The translations under genes and the position numbers were made by a program. Below the pieces are notes generated by a model, which had not been told where the DNA came from, did no database searches, and saw only the letters and a program-made list of their open reading frames with translations. This document shows positions 25,613 to 32,969 of a stretch of DNA of 64,000 nt, one piece after another. The stretch covers positions 62,001 to 126,000 of the forward strand of contig CAWDEX010000001.1 in NCBI GenBank assembly GCA_963801475.1, written 5' to 3'. Numbering within the stretch: the first letter of the stretch is position 1; each line of letters starts with the position of its first letter. The stretch comes from DAOMFB01 sp963801475 (GTDB lineage Bacteria; Acidobacteriota; Thermoanaerobaculia; UBA5066).

Positions 25613-26559
25613 GCTTCTGGGGTTCCCGCCGTGTCCTCGTCACGGGAGGCGCCGGGTTTCTGGGGCGGACCCTGCTCCGGAAGCTGGCGGACCGGGGCGC
25701 GGCCCACGTCGCCGCGCCGCGGGTCGAAGAGGTCGACCTGCGCGACAAGGCCGCGATCCGACGCTGCCTTCGCGAGACGAAGCCCGACCTCGTGATCCAC
25801 GCCGCCGCGGTCGTCGGCGGCATCGGCGCCAACAGGGCCCACCCGGGGCGCTTCTTCTACGAGAACGCCATCATGGGGGTCGAGCTGATCGAGGAGGCGC
25901 GCCTCTCCGGCGTCGGCAAGCTGGTCTGCCTGGGGACGATCTGCGCCTATCCGAAATTCACGCCGGTCCCGTTCCGCGAGGAAGACCTCTGGAACGGCTA
26001 CCCGGAGGAGACGAACGCGCCGTACGGCCTCGCCAAGAAGATGCTCCTCGTCCAGCTCCAGGCCTACCGGGCCGAGTACGGTTTCGACGGCGTTTTTCTC
26101 CTGCCGGTGAATCTCTACGGTCCGGAGGACAACTTCCACCTCGAGACGAGCCACGTCATCCCGGCCATCATCCGGAGGTTCCTCGAGGCGAAGGCGGCCG
26201 GCGCGGCGGAGGTCACGCTCTGGGGCGACGGCTCGCCGACGCGCGAGTTCCTTTACGTGGAGGACGCGGCCGAAGGGATCCTCGCGGCGGCCGAGCGGTA
26301 TGACGGAGCCGAGCCGGTGAATCTCGGCTCCGGCGAGGAGATCTCCATCCGCGACCTCGCCACGCTCGCCGCCAGGGAGACGGGCTACACGGGCGCGGTG
26401 AGCTGGGACCCGTCGAAGCCGAACGGTCAGCCCCGCCGCCGCCTCGACGTCACCCGGGCCGGCGCGCTTTTCGGCTGGCGGGCGACGACGCGGCTGGAAG
26501 AGGGGCTGAAGAAGACCGTGGCGTGGTACCGGGAGAACCGGGCGGGGGCGCCGGTCTAG
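25609..26559 (+). CDS. fcl: GDP-L-fucose synthase-like NAD-dependent epimerase/reductase
   Basis: 316 residues. It is an extended short-chain dehydrogenase with the NADP-binding TGGAGFLGRTLLR (~13-25), the catalytic Ser/Tyr/Lys set (GTICAYPKF; NAPYGLAKKM), HAAAVVGGIGANRAHPG and LPVNLYGPEDNF, which are close to WcaG/Fcl. The family converts GDP-4-keto-6-deoxymannose to GDP-L-fucose for surface polysaccharides. A related sugar-nucleotide reductase cannot be excluded, as no GDP-mannose dehydratase is nearby. It is convergent with the RRM gene; the two stop codons share CTAG. Confidence 0.85.
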   Translation: MSFWGSRRVLVTGGAGFLGRTLLRKLADRGAAHVAAPRVEEVDLRDKAAIRRCLRETKPDLVIHAAAVVGGIGANRAHPGRFFYENAIMGVELIEEARLSGVGKLVCLGTICAYPKFTPVPFREEDLWNGYPEETNAPYGLAKKMLLVQLQAYRAEYGFDGVFLLPVNLYGPEDNFHLETSHVIPAIIRRFLEAKAAGAAEVTLWGDGSPTREFLYVEDAAEGILAAAERYDGAEPVNLGSGEEISIRDLATLAARETGYTGAVSWDPSKPNGQPRRRLDVTRAGALFGWRATTRLEEGLKKTVAWYRENRAGAPV

Positions 26560-26858
26560 TAGCGGCCGCGCCCGCCGCCGCCGCCGTAGCCGCCACGTCC
26601 GCCGCCGCCGGTGCGCGGCTCCTGCGGACGGGCCTCGTTGACGCGAAGCGCCCGGCCGTCGACCTCGCGCCCGTTCAGCGCGCCCATCGCCTTCTGGGCG
26701 TCGCCATCGGCCATCTCGACGAAGCCGAAACCCTTGGAGCTGCCGGTGTCGCGGTCGGAGATGACGCGCGCGGACTCGACGTTGCCGAAAGGCTCGAAGA
26801 GGGCGCGGAGGGTGGAATCGTTCTGGGAGTAGGAGAGGTTTCCGACGTAGAGCTTCAT
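26556..26858 (-). CDS. RRM RNA-binding protein with Gly-rich tail
   Basis: 100 residues. It has a single RNA-recognition motif with RNP2 KLYVGNL (start) and RNP1 KGFGFVEM (~43-50). A short tail, GGGGRGGYGGGGGRGRY, ends it. Bacterial proteins of this type bind single-stranded RNA and often act in cold or stress adaptation. Start at 26858 after AGGA. A longer frame running into the tRNA is rejected. Confidence 0.93.
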   Translation of the reverse strand: MKLYVGNLSYSQNDSTLRALFEPFGNVESARVISDRDTGSSKGFGFVEMADGDAQKAMGALNGREVDGRALRVNEARPQEPRTGGGGRGGYGGGGGRGRY

Positions 26859-26938
26859 CTGGGATCCTGCTGGAAGGTCCTCACCGGAGCGAGGATTGGA
26901 GGGGGAGAAGGTGAAGAAAGGGACGGGGCGAAGGTAGA

Positions 26939-27015
26939 TGGTGGAGCTGAACGGGATCGAACCGTCGACCTCCTGAGTGCGATTCAGGCGCTCTCCCAAA
27001 CTGAGCTACAGCCCC
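26939..27015 (-). tRNA. tRNA-Ala (anticodon CGC), CCA encoded
   Basis: The 77-nt minus-strand sequence folds as a full cloverleaf. The acceptor stem is GGGGCTG/CAGCTCC with the G3-U70 wobble that identifies alanine tRNAs, the anticodon stem is CCTGA/TCAGG around loop ATCGCAC, and the T-loop is TTCGATC. The 3' CCA is encoded. The anticodon reads GCG codons, common in this GC-rich genome. Confidence 0.95.
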
Positions 27016-27111
27016 ACCCGCTTGAGACAGGACCGCGAAGGGTAGCCGGATCCGGCCGGGGCGTCAAACCGGGGCCGGGGTCATTCCCGGGGGCGGCCGT
27101 GGTTGCTCGGA

Positions 27112-27117
27112 GATAAT
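27112..27117 (+). promoter_or_regulatory. -10 box GATAAT before the cNMP-FHA gene
   Basis: GATAAT lies 30 nt before the ATG, which has its own AAGGAG ribosome site, so this transcript would carry a short leader. No clear -35 is seen. Confidence 0.35.
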
Positions 27118-27147
27118 GGCGTTTCGGCCGCAAAGGAGCCGCAGCCC

Positions 27148-27984
27148 ATGAAAGCGACGCGCCCGGGTCCCGTCGAGGTCAAGGAGGGCGAGGAGATCCT
27201 CGCCGAGGGAGAGACCGGGCGGGAGATGTACGTCATCGAAGAGGGGCGGGTCGAGATTTTCCGGAAGTCGGAGGGTGCGGAGCGCTCCCTCGGCGTCCTG
27301 GAGGCCGGCGACTTCTTCGGGGAGATGGGTCTCCTCGACGATCAGCCCCGAGGCGCGTCGGCCCGTGCGGCCTCGGACGCCCGGCTGCTGCTGATCGACC
27401 ACACGACCTTCGACCAGATGCTGCGCCAGTACCCGGAGGTCTCCATCCGGATCATGAGGAGCCTCTGCCAGCGCCTCCGCGCGGCCGCCGCGGAAGCGCC
27501 TCCGCCGAAGAAAGAGCCCGCCAGCGAGGACGTCCCCGGGGCGGTCCCCGGAAACGAGGAGAACCCGACGGCTCCGACGGCCTCCCGGCCCGAACCCCCG
27601 GCCCCGCCGGCGGAGCCTGCGCCGCCGGTGCCGAAGCCTCCGGCGGTTCCCTCCGCCCCGGCGCCCGGTCGCCTCGTCGCGAAATCCTCGGGGACGGAGC
27701 TCGTCCTTCCGGCGATGCCGGAGATCCGCTGTGGCCGGTTCGACTCGGTGACGGGGACGCACCCCGACGTCGACCTCGCGCCCTTCGACACGAAACGCAC
27801 GACGAGCCGGCGGCACGCGAAGATCGTCCGCGAGGAAGGCCGGCTCTTCGTGTTCGAGGAAATCGGGACTGCCAACGGGACCTTCGTGAACGGGACGCGG
27901 ATCGCGACCGGCGCGAAGGTGGAGGTTCGGGACGGCGACGAGATCCGCTTCGGCGGCGCGGCGTTCGTCCTCCGGACGTCGTGA
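27148..27984 (+). CDS. Cyclic-nucleotide-binding and FHA domain protein
   Basis: 278 residues. A CRP-type nucleotide-binding domain (~8-115) has the PBC-like GDFFGEMGLLDDQPRGASARA. A Pro/Ala-rich linker (~115-175) follows, then an FHA domain (~180-275) with the phosphothreonine-binding Arg, Ser and Asn in CGRFD, TSRRHAK and TANGTFVNGTRI. No DNA-binding or enzyme part is present, so it is an adaptor joining a small-molecule signal to phosphothreonine proteins. The next gene (STAS) overlaps by GTGA, so the two are coupled. Confidence 0.9.
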   Translation: MKATRPGPVEVKEGEEILAEGETGREMYVIEEGRVEIFRKSEGAERSLGVLEAGDFFGEMGLLDDQPRGASARAASDARLLLIDHTTFDQMLRQYPEVSIRIMRSLCQRLRAAAAEAPPPKKEPASEDVPGAVPGNEENPTAPTASRPEPPAPPAEPAPPVPKPPAVPSAPAPGRLVAKSSGTELVLPAMPEIRCGRFDSVTGTHPDVDLAPFDTKRTTSRRHAKIVREEGRLFVFEEIGTANGTFVNGTRIATGAKVEVRDGDEIRFGGAAFVLRTS

Positions 27985-28544
27985 AAAGCTTCGAGATCCT
28001 CCAGAGCGAGAGGAACGGCTTTGCCGTCCTCGCGCCCGTCGGCCGGCTCGACACGAAGACGGCTCCCGACTTCGAGAAGAAGATCTTCGAGCTTCTCAAG
28101 GGGGGTACCCGTCGCTTCGCCGTGGACTTCACGCCGACCGAGTACGTGGCGAGCGCGGGCCTCAGGGTCCTCGTGATGCTCGCCAAGAAGATGGCCGGCG
28201 GCGAGGGGCGCCTCGTCCTGTGCGCGATGCAGGACACAGTCCACGAGGTCTTCGAGATCGCCGGGTTCACCTCGCTCTTCACCATCATGCCGACTCTCGA
28301 CGAGGCGGTCGCCTCGGGAGGCGGCGAGATCCGGAGCGAGAAGCTCGTCGAGCGGGCCGCGGCCCTCCTCGGCAGGAGACGCGGAGCGCCCGCCCGGCCT
28401 CCGGTCGATCCGGACGTGGCGTTGCTGGCGGCGCGGGCCGCGAAGGCTCTGGGCGTGAAGCTCCCCGAGCCGCCGCCTCCCGCCGCCCCGCCTTCGGCCG
28501 CCCCGAAGGAGGAGAGGAAGAAGGGCAAGTGGTTCCGGCGCTGA
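27981..28544 (+). CDS. STAS-domain anti-sigma factor antagonist
   Basis: 187 residues. The N-terminal ~105 residues form a STAS domain with the phospho-site region DFTPTEYVASAGLRVLVMLA, like SpoIIAA/RsbV. The rest is a helical, Pro-rich C-terminal extension (LPEPPPPAAPP ... KEERKKGKW) not found in the small classical antagonists. Such proteins are phosphorylated by an anti-sigma-type kinase and dephosphorylated by a SpoIIE phosphatase. Both partner types are close by (31429-32964 and 28549-30198). Confidence 0.88.
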   Translation: MKSFEILQSERNGFAVLAPVGRLDTKTAPDFEKKIFELLKGGTRRFAVDFTPTEYVASAGLRVLVMLAKKMAGGEGRLVLCAMQDTVHEVFEIAGFTSLFTIMPTLDEAVASGGGEIRSEKLVERAAALLGRRRGAPARPPVDPDVALLAARAAKALGVKLPEPPPPAAPPSAAPKEERKKGKWFRR

Positions 28545-28548
28545 CCGC

Positions 28549-30198
28549 CTAGCGTGCGGCCGGCCCGAAACAGACGAGGGTCAGGTCGTCGCTCTGCGGC
28601 TCGTCGCCTGCGAATCCGGCGACGGCGGCGAGGAGGGCCCCGCGAACGGCTTCGGGCGTCCCCGCCGCGGCGGCGACGGCCTTCTTCATCCGCTCCTCGC
28701 CGAGGAGCGCTCCGCTCCGGTCGGCGGCCTCGGTCACGCCATCGGTGTAGAGAACGGCGACGTCGCCCGGACCGAGCGCGAAAGCGCTCGTCGGAAAGAC
28801 CGTCGTCGCGGCGACGCCGAGAGGGAGACCGGTGCCGACCGGCACGGGAGCGACGTTCCCGGCCGCCCGCCGGAGGAGAGGCGCCGGGTGTCCCGCCGTG
28901 GCGACGCGAACCTTGCCCGTTTCTGCGTCGAGGACGAGAAGAGAGGCCGTGACGAAGACGCCGTCCTCCAGGTCTTCAGAGAGGGCCCGGTTGACGCGCC
29001 CGAGGATCTCGGCCGGATCGGTCCGGCCGACGGAGTGGTAGCGAACTTCGCTTCCGACCTTGGCCATCACGAGGGCGGCCGAGACCCCCTTCCCCGAGAC
29101 GTCGCCGATGGCGACGCCGACGTAGGGGCGGGGAAGCTCCAGGAAGTCGAAGTAGTCGCCCCCCACCTCGAGGGCGGGCGCGTAGTGGTCGCAGAAGGAC
29201 CAGCCGGGCACCTGGGGGACTCCCTTGGGCAGGAAGCGGGCCTGGATCCGCCGGGCGAGCGCCAGATCGCGCTCGAACACCTCCTGCTTCACGGCGCGGG
29301 CGTGGAGGCGGGCGCGCGAGAGCGCCAGCCCCGCCTGGCCCGCGAGGGCGAGGAGCAGCGCCATGTCGTCGCGATCGAAGGACTGGGCGGCGGCGCTCGA
29401 GTAGAGCGTGATGACGCCCGGAGTCTCGTCGTGCGCCAGCATGGGGACGCAGACGAGAGACCGGATGCCGAGAATCTGAATGCTCTCGGCCTCGGGAAAC
29501 CGTTCGTCGAGCAGCGCGTCGATCGACAGGACGCCGCGGCGGTTCTTGATGACGTCCTGCACGATTGTCCGGCTCATCGCCAGCGGGCCGACGGCCGAGC
29601 GGCTTCGGACGGCCGCCGTTCTCATCTCGCCGGTCGCGGCGTCGGCAAGGAGGACGAATCCGTGATCGGCCTTCGGGAGGACGGCGAAGATCTCGTCGAG
29701 GACCCGCGCGAGGAGCGGCTCCTCGTCCAGCGTTTCCGAGAGAACGGTCCCCACGTCGTACACGAGCTGGAGGCGTCGCGCGAGGTCGGACGCGCCGCTT
29801 CCCGCCGAGAGCAGGGCGTCCACGGAGGACGAGGCCTTCAGCGACTGGAGGACGGTCTGCGAAAGGTCGCTGAGGCTGACGTCGGAGGTCGGGCGCTTCG
29901 CGCCGGCTGCCGGGGGGTTCCTGAAGTCGAGGAGGATGGCGCCGAAACGGATCTGGTCGCCGTCCCGGAGAGCCGCCGGCTCGCGGATCCGCTTCCCGTT
30001 CACCGAAGTTCCGTTCTGGCTTCCGAGGTCGGTCAGGACCCACGCCTCTCCGTGCCGGGCGAGGGTGGCGTGGCGGCGCGAAACCGAGGGGTCGGCCAGC
30101 TCCACGTCGACGAGGGACGTCCGGCCGATCGTGACGTCCTTCCGGATCTCGAAAGTCCGGCCGGCGAGGGTCCCGCTTTTGACGGTCAGGACGGGCAT
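28549..30198 (-). CDS. FHA-GAF-SpoIIE (PP2C-type) phosphatase, RsbU-like
   Basis: 549 residues. An FHA domain (~1-95: TIGRTSLVDVEL, SVSRRHATL, SQNGTSVNGKRI) is followed by a GAF sensor (~145-300) and a SpoIIE PP2C phosphatase (~325-545). The phosphatase has the metal-binding GGDYFDFLEL, AIGDVSGKGVSAALVM, LYTDGVTEA and QSDDLTLVC. It would dephosphorylate a STAS-domain antagonist; the STAS gene is the convergent neighbour, 4 bp away. The FHA domain suggests control by Ser/Thr kinases. TAGACT lies upstream at about 30233-30238. Confidence 0.93.
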   Translation of the reverse strand: MPVLTVKSGTLAGRTFEIRKDVTIGRTSLVDVELADPSVSRRHATLARHGEAWVLTDLGSQNGTSVNGKRIREPAALRDGDQIRFGAILLDFRNPPAAGAKRPTSDVSLSDLSQTVLQSLKASSSVDALLSAGSGASDLARRLQLVYDVGTVLSETLDEEPLLARVLDEIFAVLPKADHGFVLLADAATGEMRTAAVRSRSAVGPLAMSRTIVQDVIKNRRGVLSIDALLDERFPEAESIQILGIRSLVCVPMLAHDETPGVITLYSSAAAQSFDRDDMALLLALAGQAGLALSRARLHARAVKQEVFERDLALARRIQARFLPKGVPQVPGWSFCDHYAPALEVGGDYFDFLELPRPYVGVAIGDVSGKGVSAALVMAKVGSEVRYHSVGRTDPAEILGRVNRALSEDLEDGVFVTASLLVLDAETGKVRVATAGHPAPLLRRAAGNVAPVPVGTGLPLGVAATTVFPTSAFALGPGDVAVLYTDGVTEAADRSGALLGEERMKKAVAAAAGTPEAVRGALLAAVAGFAGDEPQSDDLTLVCFGPAAR

Positions 30199-30373
30199 CG
30201 ACTCACGGCTCGGCGACGGGCCGGCCGGGGGCAGTCTACCCCGCTCCCTTGACCCTGTTCGCCGGCGGCTGCTAGCCTTTCAGGTCCCCTTGCCGCAACG
30301 TTCGAGATCGCCGGCGTCGGGCCCCGGTCCCGCCGCCTCCACTCTCCACCGGTCGGAAGGGGAGGAGGCCTCC

Positions 30374-31432
30374 ATGCGGGAAGAGCTAGCCCAGATCGAT
30401 CTCTCGCCGATCGCGGACCTCGTCCGGATCAAGGGCGAGGAGGAGGTCCTCCGCGACCGGCTCGAGAAGATGGAAGGACGCAAGGAAAAGGTCACGGCGC
30501 TCGTCTACCGCCGCGTCCGGCAGGACTACGAGGGGCGGAAGGCGGCGCTCGAGGCCGAGTCGCGCCCCCTCAAGGAGAAAGCCCGCCGCGAGTACGCGAA
30601 GCTCCAGGTGCTGCGTGAGAAGGCGGAGCGCGCCGTCGAGGAAGCCTCTCTCGAGAAGGAGGAGCTGGAGTTCCGGCGCGATCTCGGAGAGTTCCCGAAC
30701 GACCAGTTCCAGGAACGGCTGAATGGCTGCGAGCTTCGCCTCGCCGAGCGGCAGGCGGAGCTGGAGGCGGTCGTCGAGACGAAGGCCAAGTTCGTTTCGG
30801 CCTTCCATACGGAGGCGGAGCTCGAAGGCCCCGTGGCGCCGGTCCCGGCCGCCCGGCCCCTTCCGCCTCCCCCGGTCGCGGCGGCTCCGGGCTCCGGCAG
30901 CGGCGTCCGTCCGCGCCCGGTTCCGCCGCCCCGGTCGGCCGATGCGACCGTCCTCGAGCCGGTGCCGCCCCGCTCGGCGGACGCGACCGTCCTCGAGCCG
31001 GTGCCGCCCCGCTCGGCGGACGCGACCCTCCTCGAGGCAGCGCCGTCGCCCGATGCCACCCTCCTCGAGCCGGGCTCGCCCCGGGCCGGCCGCGGGCCGG
31101 TCGTCAGCATCTCCGCCGAAGCCCCGGGGCCCACGGTGGTCCTCGCCATGCCGCGGCTCGTCGTGATGACCGACGACAAGGCGGGCCACGAGCACGTCCT
31201 GAAGCCGGGGATCACGGTTCTCGGGCGCTCGCCGAAGGCCGACATCCAGGTCCCCTACTCGGAAGTGTCGCGCAAGCACGCCGAGCTCGTCTGGGAAGCC
31301 GACGGATTCGTCATCCTCGACCTCGACTCGGAGAACGGCGTCTTCGTGAACGGCGAGAAGGTGAAGAAGCGCCCCCTGAAGGACGGCGACGGCATCCAGG
31401 TCGGCCCCCAGAAGTTCGTCTTCCGGGTCTAG
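30374..31432 (+). CDS. Coiled-coil FHA protein with DATxLE repeats
   Basis: 352 residues. The N-terminal ~150 are heptad-rich and charged (KGEEEVLRDRLEKMEGRKEK; LREKAERAVEEASLEKEEL), forming a long coiled coil. The middle is Pro-rich with four copies of a DAT-V/L-LE unit, the first three within near-identical PPRSADATxLEPV blocks at DNA and protein level. An FHA domain (~255-352) has VLGRSPKADI, SEVSRKHAEL and SENGVFVNGEKV. The repeated Thr residues look like kinase sites, and the protein's own FHA domain could read them. It converges on the HExxH-ATPase gene with shared CTAG stops. Confidence 0.85.
   Translation: MREELAQIDLSPIADLVRIKGEEEVLRDRLEKMEGRKEKVTALVYRRVRQDYEGRKAALEAESRPLKEKARREYAKLQVLREKAERAVEEASLEKEELEFRRDLGEFPNDQFQERLNGCELRLAERQAELEAVVETKAKFVSAFHTEAELEGPVAPVPAARPLPPPPVAAAPGSGSGVRPRPVPPPRSADATVLEPVPPRSADATVLEPVPPRSADATLLEAAPSPDATLLEPGSPRAGRGPVVSISAEAPGPTVVLAMPRLVVMTDDKAGHEHVLKPGITVLGRSPKADIQVPYSEVSRKHAELVWEADGFVILDLDSENGVFVNGEKVKKRPLKDGDGIQVGPQKFVFRV
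30937..31070 (+). repeat. In-gene tandem repeat coding for PPRSADATxLEPV
   Basis: Roughly 39-bp units encoding PPRSADATVLEPV occur twice nearly identically, then a third with DATLLE, followed by a shortened fourth (PSPDATLLEPGSP). Near-identity at DNA level points to recent tandem duplication; each unit keeps a Thr flanked by acidic residues. Confidence 0.75.
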
Positions 31433-32964
31433 TCGGAGAGCCGCTTCGTCAGCGTCAGCCGGTTCACGCCGTCCACGCGCGTCCAGGACTGCGTGTCGGT
31501 CATGCGCTTCACGAGGAGGATGCCGAGGCCGCCGACCGGCCGCTCGGGAAGCGGCGCGGCGACGTCGGGCTCGCGCCGGGACAGCGGGTCGAACGCGCGG
31601 CCGCGGTCCGAAACCGTCAGTGTCAGGAGGCCACCCGCGATCCCGGCCGAAAGGCCGATCGGAAGCTTCCGCTTCTTTCCGAACGCGTACTTGACCACGT
31701 TCGAGAGGACCTCGTCGAGGACGACCCGGAGATCCGCGATCGTCCGCCCCGGAACGCCATGGTCCGCCGCGAACCGGCCGAAGGCCTCGCCGGCCGACGC
31801 CACGCCGTCGAGGTCGGGCCGGACCTCGAGCGAGAGGTCCGCCACGGGCGAGGTCGTCCCGCCCAGACGCGCGGAGAGTCCGGGGGCCGCGATCTCCGCG
31901 AGAGAGAGCGAGGCCAGGACGAGAACCCGCCGGGCCAGTCCGGGTCCGTCCCGCGCCCCGTCGGGCGTCTCCGCCTCCGCGGCCGCCAGGTTCATCACGG
32001 CGCCGTGGACGAGACGCTTCACGATCCCGAAGGCGGCTTCGGAAAGAGGGGGCTTCCCCCGGTAGTTCTCCAGGCGCGCCCCCTCCCGATAGGCGGGATA
32101 CCGCTCGAGGCCGAAGAAGAGGAGGGCGAGCCGCTGGTCGTACCGCCCGAACGTCCGGACGAGGCCGACCCAGTCGGCGAGAACTTCGTCGAGCAGGTTG
32201 TTCCGGGAGAGGCCCGCGGCACGAAGCGTGAGGTAGTGCGTCGCCTCGTGGTCGCGGCGTATCCGGAGCGAGAGGTCCCGCCATTCCGTCCCGGAATAGC
32301 CGGCGTCCACCGCCGGAACGCCGCTGTAAGGCCCGGACGAGAGGATGACGAAGCGGTCCTCGTAGAGCTCCTTCCGCGCGACGACGGCGGGCCACTCCGT
32401 ACTCCAGTCGCCGTCCGGGTTCGCCGCCTCCCAGGCCCGGCGTCGGGCGTTCAGCCGGTCCCAGTTGTTGAAGCCCTTCACGAGGCAGGCGCCCATCGAG
32501 GGCGGAACGGGCACCGGTTCGTTCCGGGCCGCGAAAGCGCGGACGAGGCTCTCGAAGTCGGCCCGCTCGCCGGCCACGAGGACGGGGAAGCGCCCCGCCA
32601 GCGTCGGGTGGAGCGTCAGGGAGACGAGGTCCGGCCGGACCAGCGGAAGGCCGGGTGCCTCCGGGTCGTCCTCGGCCGGGAAGACCCCCTCCCGGGTGGC
32701 CGCGCGGTAGGACGCCGTGGCGCTGATTCCGTCGCGGATCGGAAACCGGAGCTGCGGGAGCCGGCGCGCCAGGGCCGGGACGACCCCCTCCGTCCGTGCT
32801 TCCCGCAGATAACGCTCCCAGGCCTCGAGGTGCGGCTCGTCGTCCGCGGGAATCCGGGACGAGCGGGCGGCCTCCTCCGGGAGAAGCGGGACATCGTAGG
32901 CGAGGATCTCGTCGAGGACGGTCCCTTCGGCGCCGGCGGTCCGGAGGAGGGCTGCCCGGTCCAC
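31429..32964 (-). CDS. HExxH-motif domain fused to anti-sigma-type HATPase
   Basis: 511 residues from a GTG, 5 bp after the ABC transporter stop. The N-terminal ~360 residues belong to no family I can name. They contain DHEATHYLTL (H239, E240, H243) with a downstream LLDEVLAD, a zincin-like arrangement that suggests metal binding or peptidase activity. The C-terminal ~130 residues form an RsbW/SpoIIAB-like ATPase (DLRVVLDEVLSNVVKYAF; SDRGRAFDPL; GGLGILLVKRM). It sits as the last gene of the peptide-export operon, so it may process or sense the peptide while controlling a STAS partner. Both the zinc role and peptidase activity are inference. Confidence 0.7.
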   Translation of the reverse strand: MDRAALLRTAGAEGTVLDEILAYDVPLLPEEAARSSRIPADDEPHLEAWERYLREARTEGVVPALARRLPQLRFPIRDGISATASYRAATREGVFPAEDDPEAPGLPLVRPDLVSLTLHPTLAGRFPVLVAGERADFESLVRAFAARNEPVPVPPSMGACLVKGFNNWDRLNARRRAWEAANPDGDWSTEWPAVVARKELYEDRFVILSSGPYSGVPAVDAGYSGTEWRDLSLRIRRDHEATHYLTLRAAGLSRNNLLDEVLADWVGLVRTFGRYDQRLALLFFGLERYPAYREGARLENYRGKPPLSEAAFGIVKRLVHGAVMNLAAAEAETPDGARDGPGLARRVLVLASLSLAEIAAPGLSARLGGTTSPVADLSLEVRPDLDGVASAGEAFGRFAADHGVPGRTIADLRVVLDEVLSNVVKYAFGKKRKLPIGLSAGIAGGLLTLTVSDRGRAFDPLSRREPDVAAPLPERPVGGLGILLVKRMTDTQSWTRVDGVNRLTLTKRLSD

Positions 32965-32969
32965 GGTCG

